Assembly (NCBI GenBank): GCA_016215705.1
Contig: JACRIR010000265.1
Coordinates: 1 to 57,832, forward strand
DNA length: 57,832 nucleotides
Source of the DNA: Candidatus Poribacteria bacterium
Lineage (GTDB): Bacteria > Abyssobacteria > SURF-5
Direction: 5' to 3'
The translations under genes were made by a program, and so were the position numbers. Positions 34,845 through 43,347 of this stretch are shown here, piece after piece; positions within the stretch are counted from its first letter, which is position 1; each line of letters opens with the position of its first letter. The notes beneath the pieces are model-generated. The model worked only from the letters and a program-made list of their open reading frames with translations. It was not told the origin of the DNA and did no database searches.

Positions 34845-36539
34845 ATGGGACTTAGTACAGCGCTTTATAACGGGGTGAGTGGACTCACCACAATCTCTGA
34901 GTCGCTGAACGTAATCGGCGATAATCTGGCGAACGTGAACACTGTCGGCTACAAGGCGAGCAATGCTCAATTCGAGTCAGTGTTCAGCCAGACTCTCACC
35001 GGGGCGACCGGTCCCGGCGGAACTACGCTCGGAACCAATCCGGTTCAGGTGGGTCTCGGCGTCACCCTTGCGGCGATCGACAGAGATTTCACGCAAGGCA
35101 GTCTGAATGCCACCGGCAGCCTTTCGGACCTGGCGATTCAGGGTAACGGGTTCTTCATACTGCGTGACGGCAGCAACGTGCTTTATACCCGCGATGGGTC
35201 GTTTGCGACCGCGGTCGACGGCACGTTTATTGATCCGGCGACCGGCCTCAGCGTGCAGGGATGGCAGGCGGTCAATGGTGTCGTCAGCACGACCGGCACG
35301 GTCGGCAACATAGTGATCCCTCTGGGGATGTCGATCGTGCAGGAGACATCGAATGCGCGTATCACGGGAAACTTCAATTCGGCCGGTGACACCGCGACAA
35401 CGGGGACGGTTACGGGAGGGCCCGGAATGCTTGATGCGGCGACCGGCCTCGCCGCAGGCGGGACGACGCTCCTGACTAATTTGCAGGATTCGTCCGGGGT
35501 AGGACTTGGTCTAGCCGCCGGCGATACCATCACGATCACCGGAAGAAAAGGCGGGGCGGACGTGACTGCGACGTACACGGTTACTGCCGGCTCAACCGCC
35601 GCCGACCTTGCCGCCGCCATCGAAAGCGGATTCGGCATCGTAGATGGCAACGTCGCCATTGATCCGAGCGGCGCCTTTATAGTTACGGGCGACCTTGGCA
35701 CGGGCAATGCCATCACGGATGTCGTTCTTACCGCGGCCAACTCGACGGGAGGCGCGAGGGTTGACTTTAACAATCTATACAATCCGGGCGGGAATTCAGC
35801 GTTTGTGGAGACTGCAGCCGCAGACGGCGAGAGCTTCGTGGTTTCCGGGTTGACAGTCTATGACTCACTTGGCAACCCGGTTCCTCTGAATGTAACTTTC
35901 ACACAGATTGCTGACACTGACGGTAATCCGTTGACCAACGAAGTGCGCTATCTGGCGGAGAGTCCCCCCGGCACAGCCGTTGGCTCGGGGATAATCACGT
36001 ACGACGCCAATGGGCAGTTTGTGAGCGCGGTGGACGACGCGGGCGGCGCCCCCGTAATCAACATAGATCGCTCTGGCGCAGGCACATTCGATCCGCTCGA
36101 TATCACGCTTGATTTCAGCGACTCGACGTTTTTGGGAGGATCGAACACGCTTGCCCTTGCGAGCCAGGATGGTTTCCCGATAGGCTCGCTGGAAGAATAT
36201 TCCGTCGGCATAGACGGTGTCATTACCGGGTTTTTTACGAACGGGATGACTCAAACCGTCGGCCAAGTCGCTCTCGCCGTGTTTCCCAACCAGGACGGCT
36301 GTTTTGCGGTTGGCGATAACCTCTTTATGGCGTCGGCCAATTCCGGCGAGGCGATAATCGGGGCGGCCGGCACAGGTGGCAGAGGCACAATCGCTGGCGG
36401 TTTCCTCGAAGGCTCAAATACGGACATGGCGACTGAGTTCACGAACATAATAATCGCACAGCGGGGCTTTCAGGCGAATGCGCGCACTATTACGGCGGCT
36501 GATCGCCTGTTGGAAGAGGTCATATCGCTCGTGAGGTAA
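34845..36539 (+). CDS. flgE: Flagellar hook protein FlgE
   Basis: 564 residues, longer than E. coli FlgE (about 400). The N-terminal signature is LYNGVSGLTTISESLNVIGD followed by NLANVNTVGYKASNAQF. The C-terminus has EFTNIIIAQRGFQANARTIT, followed by AADRLLEEVISLVR. The middle is Gly/Thr/Ala-rich and contains beta-repeat stretches of the FlgE outer domains. It polymerises into the hook outside the cell. AGGAG lies 8 bases before the ATG. Confidence 0.97.
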   Translation: MGLSTALYNGVSGLTTISESLNVIGDNLANVNTVGYKASNAQFESVFSQTLTGATGPGGTTLGTNPVQVGLGVTLAAIDRDFTQGSLNATGSLSDLAIQGNGFFILRDGSNVLYTRDGSFATAVDGTFIDPATGLSVQGWQAVNGVVSTTGTVGNIVIPLGMSIVQETSNARITGNFNSAGDTATTGTVTGGPGMLDAATGLAAGGTTLLTNLQDSSGVGLGLAAGDTITITGRKGGADVTATYTVTAGSTAADLAAAIESGFGIVDGNVAIDPSGAFIVTGDLGTGNAITDVVLTAANSTGGARVDFNNLYNPGGNSAFVETAAADGESFVVSGLTVYDSLGNPVPLNVTFTQIADTDGNPLTNEVRYLAESPPGTAVGSGIITYDANGQFVSAVDDAGGAPVINIDRSGAGTFDPLDITLDFSDSTFLGGSNTLALASQDGFPIGSLEEYSVGIDGVITGFFTNGMTQTVGQVALAVFPNQDGCFAVGDNLFMASANSGEAIIGAAGTGGRGTIAGGFLEGSNTDMATEFTNIIIAQRGFQANARTITAADRLLEEVISLVR

Positions 36540-36566
36540 GATTCAAGTGACGTGGGTGCGCGGGAC

Positions 36567-36597
36567 GTCTCGGTCAGGTCTTTTGTCTGATCGAGAC
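36567..36597 (+). other. Strong hairpin between flgE and flbD
   Basis: GTCTCGGTCAG (36567-36577) and CTGATCGAGAC (36587-36597) pair over 11 positions with one G-T wobble and a 9-base loop. There is no T-run after it, so complete termination is unlikely. It could stabilise the highly expressed flgE part of the transcript. Confidence 0.6.
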
Positions 36598-36626
36598 TTC
36601 CGCCGCTCACAGACATGGATTGGACA

Positions 36627-36845
36627 ATGATTAAACTTACCCGGTTTGATGGTTCCGTGGTTGCCGTGAATGCAGAAATGGTGAAGTTTGTCGAGGCGAC
36701 TCCCGACACCATTGTCACCCTGACAAGCGACCAGAAGCTACTAGTGCTCGAGACAGTCGACGAGGTGATCGAAAAAGTTATAGAATACAAGCGGCTTGCT
36801 TACACAAGCCAGCCGCAGAAAGTTGTTCGGAGCGGCGAAGAGTAA
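36627..36845 (+). CDS. flbD: FlbD-type flagellar protein
   Basis: 72 residues from the ATG at 36627, giving the family start MIKLTRFDGSVVAVNAEMVK; an in-frame ATG lies 4 codons earlier. The rest (FVEATPDTIVTLTSDQKLLV, DEVIEKVIEYKR) fits the FlbD family. The family is small and of unclear function, often sitting between flgE and motA. (It is not the Caulobacter response regulator of the same name.). Confidence 0.85.
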   Translation: MIKLTRFDGSVVAVNAEMVKFVEATPDTIVTLTSDQKLLVLETVDEVIEKVIEYKRLAYTSQPQKVVRSGEE

Positions 36846-36920
36846 CAACGGGAATCGATAGTCTGTCTGTCCGGCGCGGCATGAAGGCGGACGGGCGCAA
36901 AAGCGGAGAGAAGCGGCGCT

Positions 36921-37709
36921 GTGGATATAGCAACAATTGTCGGTGTAATCTCTGGATTGGCGTTCATCATAGTATCAATGATGCTTGGGACCGCGGGGAT
37001 ACTTGTATACTATGATCTTCCTTCAATGATGATTACGGTGGGAGGCTCGATAGCCTCGCTCTTGATCAACTATAACCTGCGCGACGTGGCCGGCGTCGTG
37101 GGAACGGTTCGAAACGCGTTCACGACCGAAGTGCAGTCCGCCGGCACAATGATCGAGACGCTCGTCACATATGCGACAAAGGCCCGGCGTGAGGGGATAC
37201 TCACCTTGGAATCGGAGTTGGAATCTGCGAGGGACCCGTTTCTTGTTCGGGGAGTGCGCCTTGCAATAGACGGCACAGCGCCCGAGCTGATAAAGGACAT
37301 CCTCACAACCGAGCTTATGTATGTGGAGTCGAGGCACACGCTCGGCCAGGGCATCCTGACGATGTGGGGCACATACGCGCCCGCGTACGGAATGATAGGC
37401 ACCCTCATCGGTCTTATCGCCATGCTTCGCTCGATGGATGACCCGACGCAGATTGGTCCCGGCATGGCCACCGCAATCATTACGACCTTCTACGGCGCGG
37501 TAATAGCCAATCTTGTCGCTCTTCCGCTTGCCGGCAAGTTAAGGACGCGCACGCAGGGTGAGATGCTCTTAAAGGAAATGGTCATCGAGGGGATTCTCTC
37601 AATCCAATCGGGTGACAACCCTCGGATTGTGGAGCACAAGCTCAAGGCGTTCATAGCGCCAAAGATTCGTGAGAACATTCAGACGACTCTTAAGGCCGCG
37701 CCGCGATAG
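36921..37709 (+). CDS. motA: Flagellar motor stator protein MotA
   Basis: 262 residues, standard. Four membrane segments are expected: two near the N-terminus (about 5-55) and two around 145-195 (GTYAPAYGMIGTLIGLIAML, TAIITTFYGAVIANLVALPL). The cytoplasmic loop contains the conserved charged residues that contact FliG. GTG start at 36921 with GGAGAG upstream. It forms a stator with MotB from the next gene. Confidence 0.96.
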   Translation: MDIATIVGVISGLAFIIVSMMLGTAGILVYYDLPSMMITVGGSIASLLINYNLRDVAGVVGTVRNAFTTEVQSAGTMIETLVTYATKARREGILTLESELESARDPFLVRGVRLAIDGTAPELIKDILTTELMYVESRHTLGQGILTMWGTYAPAYGMIGTLIGLIAMLRSMDDPTQIGPGMATAIITTFYGAVIANLVALPLAGKLRTRTQGEMLLKEMVIEGILSIQSGDNPRIVEHKLKAFIAPKIRENIQTTLKAAPR

Positions 37710-37727
37710 GGGCGAGGAGAATCATCT

Positions 37728-38486
37728 TTGGGCAAATACCGAAACAATGGCGGTGGCGGCGGTGGCGGCGGTGGATTCGCGATGCCTTCGGCTCCAGGGT
37801 GGATGTGCACGTATGGCGACATCATGAGCCTGCTCTTGACCTTTTTCGTTCTCTTGATATCTTTCTCGTCGGTACAAGAGGCTAAGTTCAGGCAGGCTAT
37901 CGCTTCGTTCCAGGAAGCGCTCGGGATACTGCCGCATGACCGGAGTGTGGTCGAGTTCGAGCAAATACCGACGGTGAAGATGACTCCTCCGATTCCGCCC
38001 GCGGAGGTAATCAAGCGTATTCGCAATTCGATCTATATGGCCGGCCTGAAGGGCGACGCGACAGTCACTCAGACCCATGAAGGTATTCGCATTACTATCC
38101 AGAGTCCGATACTGTTCGACTCGGGGAGTTCCACTCTCAGACCCGATGCGTTGCCGGTGCTCGATGAGTTGACAAAAATCCTGAAAGAGAATCAAAATGT
38201 AGTGGTGGTTGAAGGGCATACTGACAATATTCCGATTCATACCCCGTCGTTTGACTCGAATTGGGAGCTTTCCACTGCGCGGGCCATCAGCGTGACAAAA
38301 TATCTTTTCCAGAGGGGGAACTTGCCTGCGGAGAGGTTTTCCGTAGCAGGTTACGGCGAATATCACCCGATCATGACGAATGATACTCCGGAGGGAAGGC
38401 AAAAAAACAGACGCGTCGAAATACTACTCAAGAACATTGATCTGAACGGGACGCATCAAGCAAAGGAGGAGGAGCGTAATGGGTGA
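37728..38486 (+). CDS. motB: Flagellar motor stator protein MotB
   Basis: 252 residues. A run of nine Gly (residues 8-16) at the N-terminus is unusual. The membrane segment starts at the ion-binding Asp31 (TYGDIMSLLLTFFVLLISF). The OmpA-like peptidoglycan-binding domain has LFDSGSSTLRPDALPVLDEL, VVEGHTDNIP and NWELSTARAI. The start is TTG at 37728 with GAGGAG upstream. The stop overlaps the fliL start by 8 bases. Confidence 0.95.
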   Translation: MGKYRNNGGGGGGGGGFAMPSAPGWMCTYGDIMSLLLTFFVLLISFSSVQEAKFRQAIASFQEALGILPHDRSVVEFEQIPTVKMTPPIPPAEVIKRIRNSIYMAGLKGDATVTQTHEGIRITIQSPILFDSGSSTLRPDALPVLDELTKILKENQNVVVVEGHTDNIPIHTPSFDSNWELSTARAISVTKYLFQRGNLPAERFSVAGYGEYHPIMTNDTPEGRQKNRRVEILLKNIDLNGTHQAKEEERNG

Positions 38487-39021
38487 AAGGGAAGCGCCAG
38501 AACGCTCTCGCGCCAGCGAAGAGGCGGAAATCGGGCGGATAAAGCCGAAGGCAAGCATTTTTACCCTGAAGAATATTGCGATTCTGATATCGGGCGTTGT
38601 CTTGTCGTCACTCCTCGCGATATTCGCGGTGGGAAACTATATTGCGCCCGCCCTCGAACAGCGGAACACGGACCGGCGCACAGTCTCTTCTTCGGGCTCG
38701 GGCGGTGAGGAGTTGGATAACCTCACTTTTTACAGGATCGAGCCAATGGTCGTGAATCCCGCAGGCTCGAACGGAGAGCGTTATCTTAAGGCGAAGATTG
38801 CGCTGGAGATGCACGATCCGGAGCTTCAGACAGAAATCGACAAGAGGCTCCCTCAGATAAAGAATCAAATAAATAACGTGCTCAGCTCGAAAACGATTTT
38901 ACAGATACAGACGAATGAAGACCGCGAGAGGTTGAGACGCGAGATTCAGAACAGGGTGAATGGGTTGCTGGTGGGTGGTCAGGTGTATAACGTATATTTT
39001 GAAGAGTTCGTATATCAATGA
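38479..39021 (+). CDS. fliL: Flagellar basal body-associated protein FliL
   Basis: 180 residues. One membrane segment at about 32-55 (NIAILISGVVLSSLLAIFAV) precedes a periplasmic domain with YRIEPMVVNPAGSNGERYLK and the C-terminal GQVYNVYFEEFVYQ. FliL surrounds and supports stators. It overlaps motB at its start and fliN by 4 bases at its end. Confidence 0.92.
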   Translation: MGEREAPERSRASEEAEIGRIKPKASIFTLKNIAILISGVVLSSLLAIFAVGNYIAPALEQRNTDRRTVSSSGSGGEELDNLTFYRIEPMVVNPAGSNGERYLKAKIALEMHDPELQTEIDKRLPQIKNQINNVLSSKTILQIQTNEDRERLRREIQNRVNGLLVGGQVYNVYFEEFVYQ

Positions 39022-39428
39022 GCGACGCAAACGATTTCAAAGAGAATCCAAAGGACGGGAAGACACCCGAGCGCGGCGCGATTATCGATGCGACTGCGCA
39101 TCGGAGATCGCGTGTTCATGGGATTGGCGCCGAGGGCGCAAAGCGGGCGGATGCGCTCGATTTTCTCAGGGACATCACCCTGAAGGTGAACGTCGTGCTT
39201 GCTGAAACAACGATGTCGGTCGGCGACGTCCTGGCGCTTGGCGCCGACTCGGTTGTCCAGCTCGACAAACCTTCAGGTGACCCGTTGGACATATTCCTCG
39301 AAGGACAGAGGCTTGGAAAAGCAGAGGTTATAGTGCTTCAGGAGAAACTTCGCATTCGCGTGCTCGAGATAACCCCGCCGTCTCCGGGTGCAAGAACGGC
39401 GGAGAGTGACAAATCGGAGGGCGAATGA
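39018..39428 (+). CDS. fliN: Flagellar motor switch protein FliN
   Basis: 136 residues. The C-terminal SpoA domain is at about 45-125 (KVNVVLAETTMSVGDVLALG, DPLDIFLEGQRLGKAEVIVL). The N-terminus is charged and unstructured. FliN builds the lower C-ring with FliM. In most operons fliM lies between fliL and fliN; here fliN follows fliL directly and no fliM is present in the window. The protein is too short to be a FliM or FliY. Confidence 0.9.
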   Translation: MSDANDFKENPKDGKTPERGAIIDATAHRRSRVHGIGAEGAKRADALDFLRDITLKVNVVLAETTMSVGDVLALGADSVVQLDKPSGDPLDIFLEGQRLGKAEVIVLQEKLRIRVLEITPPSPGARTAESDKSEGE

Positions 39429-40063
39429 AGAAAAGTCCGGCCATGGCCTCGTTTGTGTGCCTCGTTCTGCTTTTCTTGACGCTATTGCCTGCGTTTTCGG
39501 CTAGTGGCCAGCCCGAGTCACAAGGCGCGGCAAATTCGGCGTCCACCACGACCGAGGACAAAGGAGCCGGTTACCTGCCCTATTCCGAGCCGACTCCATT
39601 GGGTTCCGGCGGGTTTCTCGGCGCGATCGTAAGAACGATATTCTCGCTCGCAATTGTAATTGGGATGCTTTACGCGGCTCTTTGGGGCATCAAGAAAGTT
39701 GTCGGCGGTTCGACTGGTCCATTCTCACAAGGGCCGGTGCGGGTCATAGGACGTATATACCTCAGCCCGAAGATTGTCGTGTACTTTCTGAAGCTCGTGG
39801 ATGAGTTGCTTGTAATCGGGGCCAATGCAGGGAATATCTCTCTGCTGGCGACGATAAAGGACGAGCATGAGATGGCCCAAATCGAGGAGGCGCTCCGGCA
39901 TACTCATGCGCAAGCGCCCAACCTCGTTTTTTCCAGGCTCTTCGACAAATCGATGACCCGGTTCCAGAAAACGTTGGATAAAGAAGAAAGCGTTTTTGAC
40001 AACCAACTTCGCAAAATCAATGAGCAGATAGGTCGGCTGAAAGGGCTCACGCGAAAAAAATAA
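39425..40063 (+). CDS. fliO: Flagellar biosynthesis protein FliO
   Basis: 212 residues. A signal peptide (about 1-28, ending PAFSASG), a short periplasmic stretch, one membrane segment at about 62-84 (IVRTIFSLAIVIGMLYAALW) and a small cytoplasmic domain (GPVRVIGRIYLSPKIVVYFL, LLVIGANAGNISLLA). It helps FliP form its ring. The C-terminus is a charged coiled coil. It overlaps fliN by 4 bases. Confidence 0.88.
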   Translation: MKKSPAMASFVCLVLLFLTLLPAFSASGQPESQGAANSASTTTEDKGAGYLPYSEPTPLGSGGFLGAIVRTIFSLAIVIGMLYAALWGIKKVVGGSTGPFSQGPVRVIGRIYLSPKIVVYFLKLVDELLVIGANAGNISLLATIKDEHEMAQIEEALRHTHAQAPNLVFSRLFDKSMTRFQKTLDKEESVFDNQLRKINEQIGRLKGLTRKK

Positions 40064-40067
40064 GGGT

Positions 40068-40835
40068 ATGAGAGCCAGGAAGATAAGGCGGGTCCTGATA
40101 TTGGCGACATTGGTCGCTTGCGTCTTCGCAGGTGTCGCGCTGGCGCAGCAGCCGGGAATAGTTATCCCCCGAGTGGGCATCGAAGTCGGGCGCGCAGAGA
40201 CACCCCAACAAGTCTCAACCACCCTTCAGTTGCTTTTCATTCTGACAATCTTGTCGCTTGCGCCGGCCCTTCTGGTGATGGTTACATCGTTCACGCGCAT
40301 CATAGTAGTGCTCGGGCTCCTCAGACAGGCTCTGGGAACGCAGCAAATGCCTCCCAATCAGGTTCTCATCGGATTGGCGCTTTTCCTCACGTTCTTCGTA
40401 ATGACGCCGACGTACAGCGAAGTCAACCAGCAGGCGCTGCAGCCTTATTTTGCCAAGAAGATCAGCCATCAGGAGGCGTTCGATCGGGGTGTGAAACCTG
40501 TTCGGGAATTCATGTTCAAGCAGACACGCGAGAAGGATCTGGGACTATTTGTACATCTCTCAAAAGTGCCGCCGCCTCGCAATCCGACCGATGTGCCGAC
40601 ATACGTGCTCATACCAGCCTTTATGATAAGCGAACTCAAGACTGCGTTTCAGATAGGATTCGTCATATTCATTCCGTTTCTCATAGTCGACATGGTGGTG
40701 GCAAGCGCGCTCATGTCAATGGGAATGTTGATGCTTCCGCCCATTTTTATTTCACTTCCGTTCAAGATTATCCTCTTCGTTCTCGCCGATGGGTGGTTCC
40801 TGGTGGTGGGCTCGCTCGTGAAGAGCTTTGCGTAG
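40068..40835 (+). CDS. fliP: Flagellar export gate protein FliP
   Basis: 255 residues. A cleavable signal peptide (ACVFAGVALAQQ) is followed by four membrane segments. Signatures seen are ALLVMVTSFTRIIVVLGLLR, PNQVLIGLALFLTFFVMTP, and near the end the FliP signature VASALMSMGMLMLPPIFISL. FliP forms the export-gate core with FliQ and FliR. The expected fliQ, fliR, flhB and flhA do not follow: the next gene is 20 bases away on the other strand, with no obvious terminator between. Confidence 0.96.
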   Translation: MRARKIRRVLILATLVACVFAGVALAQQPGIVIPRVGIEVGRAETPQQVSTTLQLLFILTILSLAPALLVMVTSFTRIIVVLGLLRQALGTQQMPPNQVLIGLALFLTFFVMTPTYSEVNQQALQPYFAKKISHQEAFDRGVKPVREFMFKQTREKDLGLFVHLSKVPPPRNPTDVPTYVLIPAFMISELKTAFQIGFVIFIPFLIVDMVVASALMSMGMLMLPPIFISLPFKIILFVLADGWFLVVGSLVKSFA

Positions 40836-40855
40836 GCCGTGGGGTCTGAGGGCAA

Positions 40856-43267
40856 TCATCGGGTTCGAAGCGCAATCCAACCAGTTGCAAGAATTCCGAA
40901 CATGGAAACGAGGAGCCCTATCTTGTAGGATTCCGGGCTGTATTTGAATAGCACTTCGTGCTTGCCCGCCGGCAAGCGAATCGCCCTGAAGAGATAGTTT
41001 GCCGGCATGATTTTCGTCGGAACACCGTCGATGAACGCTTTCCATCCCGGATAGTATGTGTCAAGCAAAACGAGGTAGCATTCCGAAGCGTTCGCGGTTT
41101 TGATGCGGATTCGACTAATGCGATAGTCCTCTATCGCCGGGATTTGCGCCGCGTCTATGGAGCTCTCAACCGCAGTTGATTCCGTGCGGTGGATTTGGCC
41201 GGAGTCCGCGTTCTCCAGAACCACTGTTTTCCTCAAGTCCACGGAGTCAGACCCGACGGCCTCAAGGGCTAGCTGAGGGGTCTCGACCGAAATTGCCCCG
41301 TCTACAAGGAAAGCCCGGGGAAGAAAATCCGGGTTCTCATATATTCTGATTTCTTTGTCATAAACCAGGAATCTCGAAGCGTTCGCGAAGTACCTGTCGC
41401 TTAGAACATATTTCACGTTACAGATATCGAGAAGGTCCGGTTTTCCGCCTGTTTTTCTCAGCATCGCGATTATGTGTTCGTCTCCCGAGTTGTAATAGCG
41501 GTTCATGAAATCCGTATGCCGGCCCACGCACACGGCGTTGAAGTTTCCGAGATCATGAAGCCCGAATGCTCCGGAATTGGCTGGAGGCAGGATGAGGTCC
41601 ATGCCGATAAACCGGGTCAGCGCGCGGTCCTTCTGAAGAAACTCGATATAAGGCGCCTTCGTGAAGGTCTCGTAGCGAATCTGATTTTGCAGTCGGAAGA
41701 GGTATGCTCCCACCTCGATGAAAAGCAAAAAGAAGAAGACGGCCGCCCCAAGTCCAGGGTGGAGAAACTTCTTGTGTATCGCCAGCATTAGAGCGAGCAT
41801 GGCAAGCGATAACACAGCGAAAGGAATGGTTATAACGGTTGTATAAATCATGACGCTTTCTTTGGTTATTCCGGGAATAAGGACAGCCTGAGCATCCAGG
41901 GGGCTCAGCGACGTGATGTATTGATAGTAGAAGCACAGGATCAGGAAGAATGTGGACGTGGCGATCAGCGCGAGCACCCAATTCAACCGACCACGTGCAT
42001 GAATGGTCTCGAGGCCGATTCCCGCCGCTGCCGCAAGGCCGAACATAGAGGGTGGGAAGCCATATTTGTCGATGTATGACTGATTGAAAAGCGGGAGATA
42101 GCCTATCCAATTGATGACAGGCGCGCCGTAGGCTTTCAACAAGAAAATCATGAGCGCCACCCCAAAAAAGCAACACAACCTCCGTTTGTTCTTTTCGCTT
42201 GAGAAACCCGTCAGCCCCAGCAGCAGAGGCCCCATTCCGATGGCGGGACACCACGTGATGAGATTTTGCGGCCATAGTATTCCTGTGCGCCCGAAGAATT
42301 CCGGAACGAAGAGCGTAATCAATGACAACAGACGATAATTGACGGTGTGACCAACCGTCTTATGATGGGCGTGCGAGCCGAGTGAGACCAGTTCGAGGAA
42401 TGGAATTATGAGGAACGCTGATAAGGCGAGTCCCGGAATAACCATAAGCAAGAAAGCCTTGATTTCTGCGAGGCGGAAAGCCGACCGGAACTCACCTTCG
42501 GCGGGTCGGACCATTCTCCAGAGATAGTAGCAGGACATGAAGAGCAGCGCGAAGAAGGCTGCCTCCGGATTCCCGCCTACCATACACGACGCTATTGTGA
42601 ATATTCCCCACAGTATTCCGGTTTTCTTAGCGCCACCGAGAATCTTCTCGCATGCGAGAAGGAGCGCCGGAATCAGGATTTCCACGTTGAGGTGTGGCAT
42701 GTTCAAGTATCCGAGGAAGTAGCCGTTCAGCATGAAGATCATACTCGCCGCGAGCGAACCCATCCGGCCGACTCTGATTTCGCGCATGTAGGCATACGTG
42801 AGAACGCCTGCGATGAGCAGTCGCAGCAAATAGTAGAAGTCCCATGTGAGGGAGCGAGGCCACAGATAAAGAATGTATTGCAGAGGATAGAATATCCCGC
42901 TGAAAAGGTCAGCGGCCAGCGGCTGTCCGGCGCCCACGCATGGATTCCAAAGCGGAAGCTGGCCTGATGCGTAAATGTTGTGTGTGAGAACTGCGTTTGG
43001 CTCCGGCAGCCATGCCGAGGATGCCGGGTCATACCTGGGGAATCCGTCGATTTTTTCAAGCAAGTGGCGATGTGGATAGCCGTATGCGCCCTGCGGCATG
43101 ACACCCGCCATATAGGCTGACGTCACAAGAGTTCTTCCGCCGAAAACCACGTCTGAGAAGGCGATGCACAGTATCGCGGCCAGAATGATTGTGGCATGAA
43201 CATACTCATTACGGATTGACTGTCGCAGAAATCGCATCGTGGAGTGTTTCTCTTCGGAGTACTTCAC
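40856..43267 (-). CDS. YfhO-family membrane protein
   Basis: 803 residues with about 12-13 membrane segments and a C-terminal soluble domain. The first loop has LPLWNPCVGAGQPLAADLFS and the C-terminus LDTYYPGWKAFIDG and AIRLPAGKHEVLFKYSPES, which are YfhO signatures. YfhO proteins belong to the GT-C group of lipid-linked-sugar glycosyltransferases and take part in cell-surface glycan or teichoic acid decoration. Donor and acceptor are unknown. It lies downstream of another large membrane protein on the same strand, 80 bases apart. Confidence 0.85.
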   Translation of the reverse strand: MKYSEEKHSTMRFLRQSIRNEYVHATIILAAILCIAFSDVVFGGRTLVTSAYMAGVMPQGAYGYPHRHLLEKIDGFPRYDPASSAWLPEPNAVLTHNIYASGQLPLWNPCVGAGQPLAADLFSGIFYPLQYILYLWPRSLTWDFYYLLRLLIAGVLTYAYMREIRVGRMGSLAASMIFMLNGYFLGYLNMPHLNVEILIPALLLACEKILGGAKKTGILWGIFTIASCMVGGNPEAAFFALLFMSCYYLWRMVRPAEGEFRSAFRLAEIKAFLLMVIPGLALSAFLIIPFLELVSLGSHAHHKTVGHTVNYRLLSLITLFVPEFFGRTGILWPQNLITWCPAIGMGPLLLGLTGFSSEKNKRRLCCFFGVALMIFLLKAYGAPVINWIGYLPLFNQSYIDKYGFPPSMFGLAAAAGIGLETIHARGRLNWVLALIATSTFFLILCFYYQYITSLSPLDAQAVLIPGITKESVMIYTTVITIPFAVLSLAMLALMLAIHKKFLHPGLGAAVFFFLLFIEVGAYLFRLQNQIRYETFTKAPYIEFLQKDRALTRFIGMDLILPPANSGAFGLHDLGNFNAVCVGRHTDFMNRYYNSGDEHIIAMLRKTGGKPDLLDICNVKYVLSDRYFANASRFLVYDKEIRIYENPDFLPRAFLVDGAISVETPQLALEAVGSDSVDLRKTVVLENADSGQIHRTESTAVESSIDAAQIPAIEDYRISRIRIKTANASECYLVLLDTYYPGWKAFIDGVPTKIMPANYLFRAIRLPAGKHEVLFKYSPESYKIGLLVSMFGILATGWIALRTR

Positions 43268-43347
43268 TTCGTGTTCTTGAGTTCGGTTGCCGCAAGATTA
43301 GCGCACCCGCTCTATCGAAGTCAAGCGCGGTCCGTCGGGGCGGCGCT

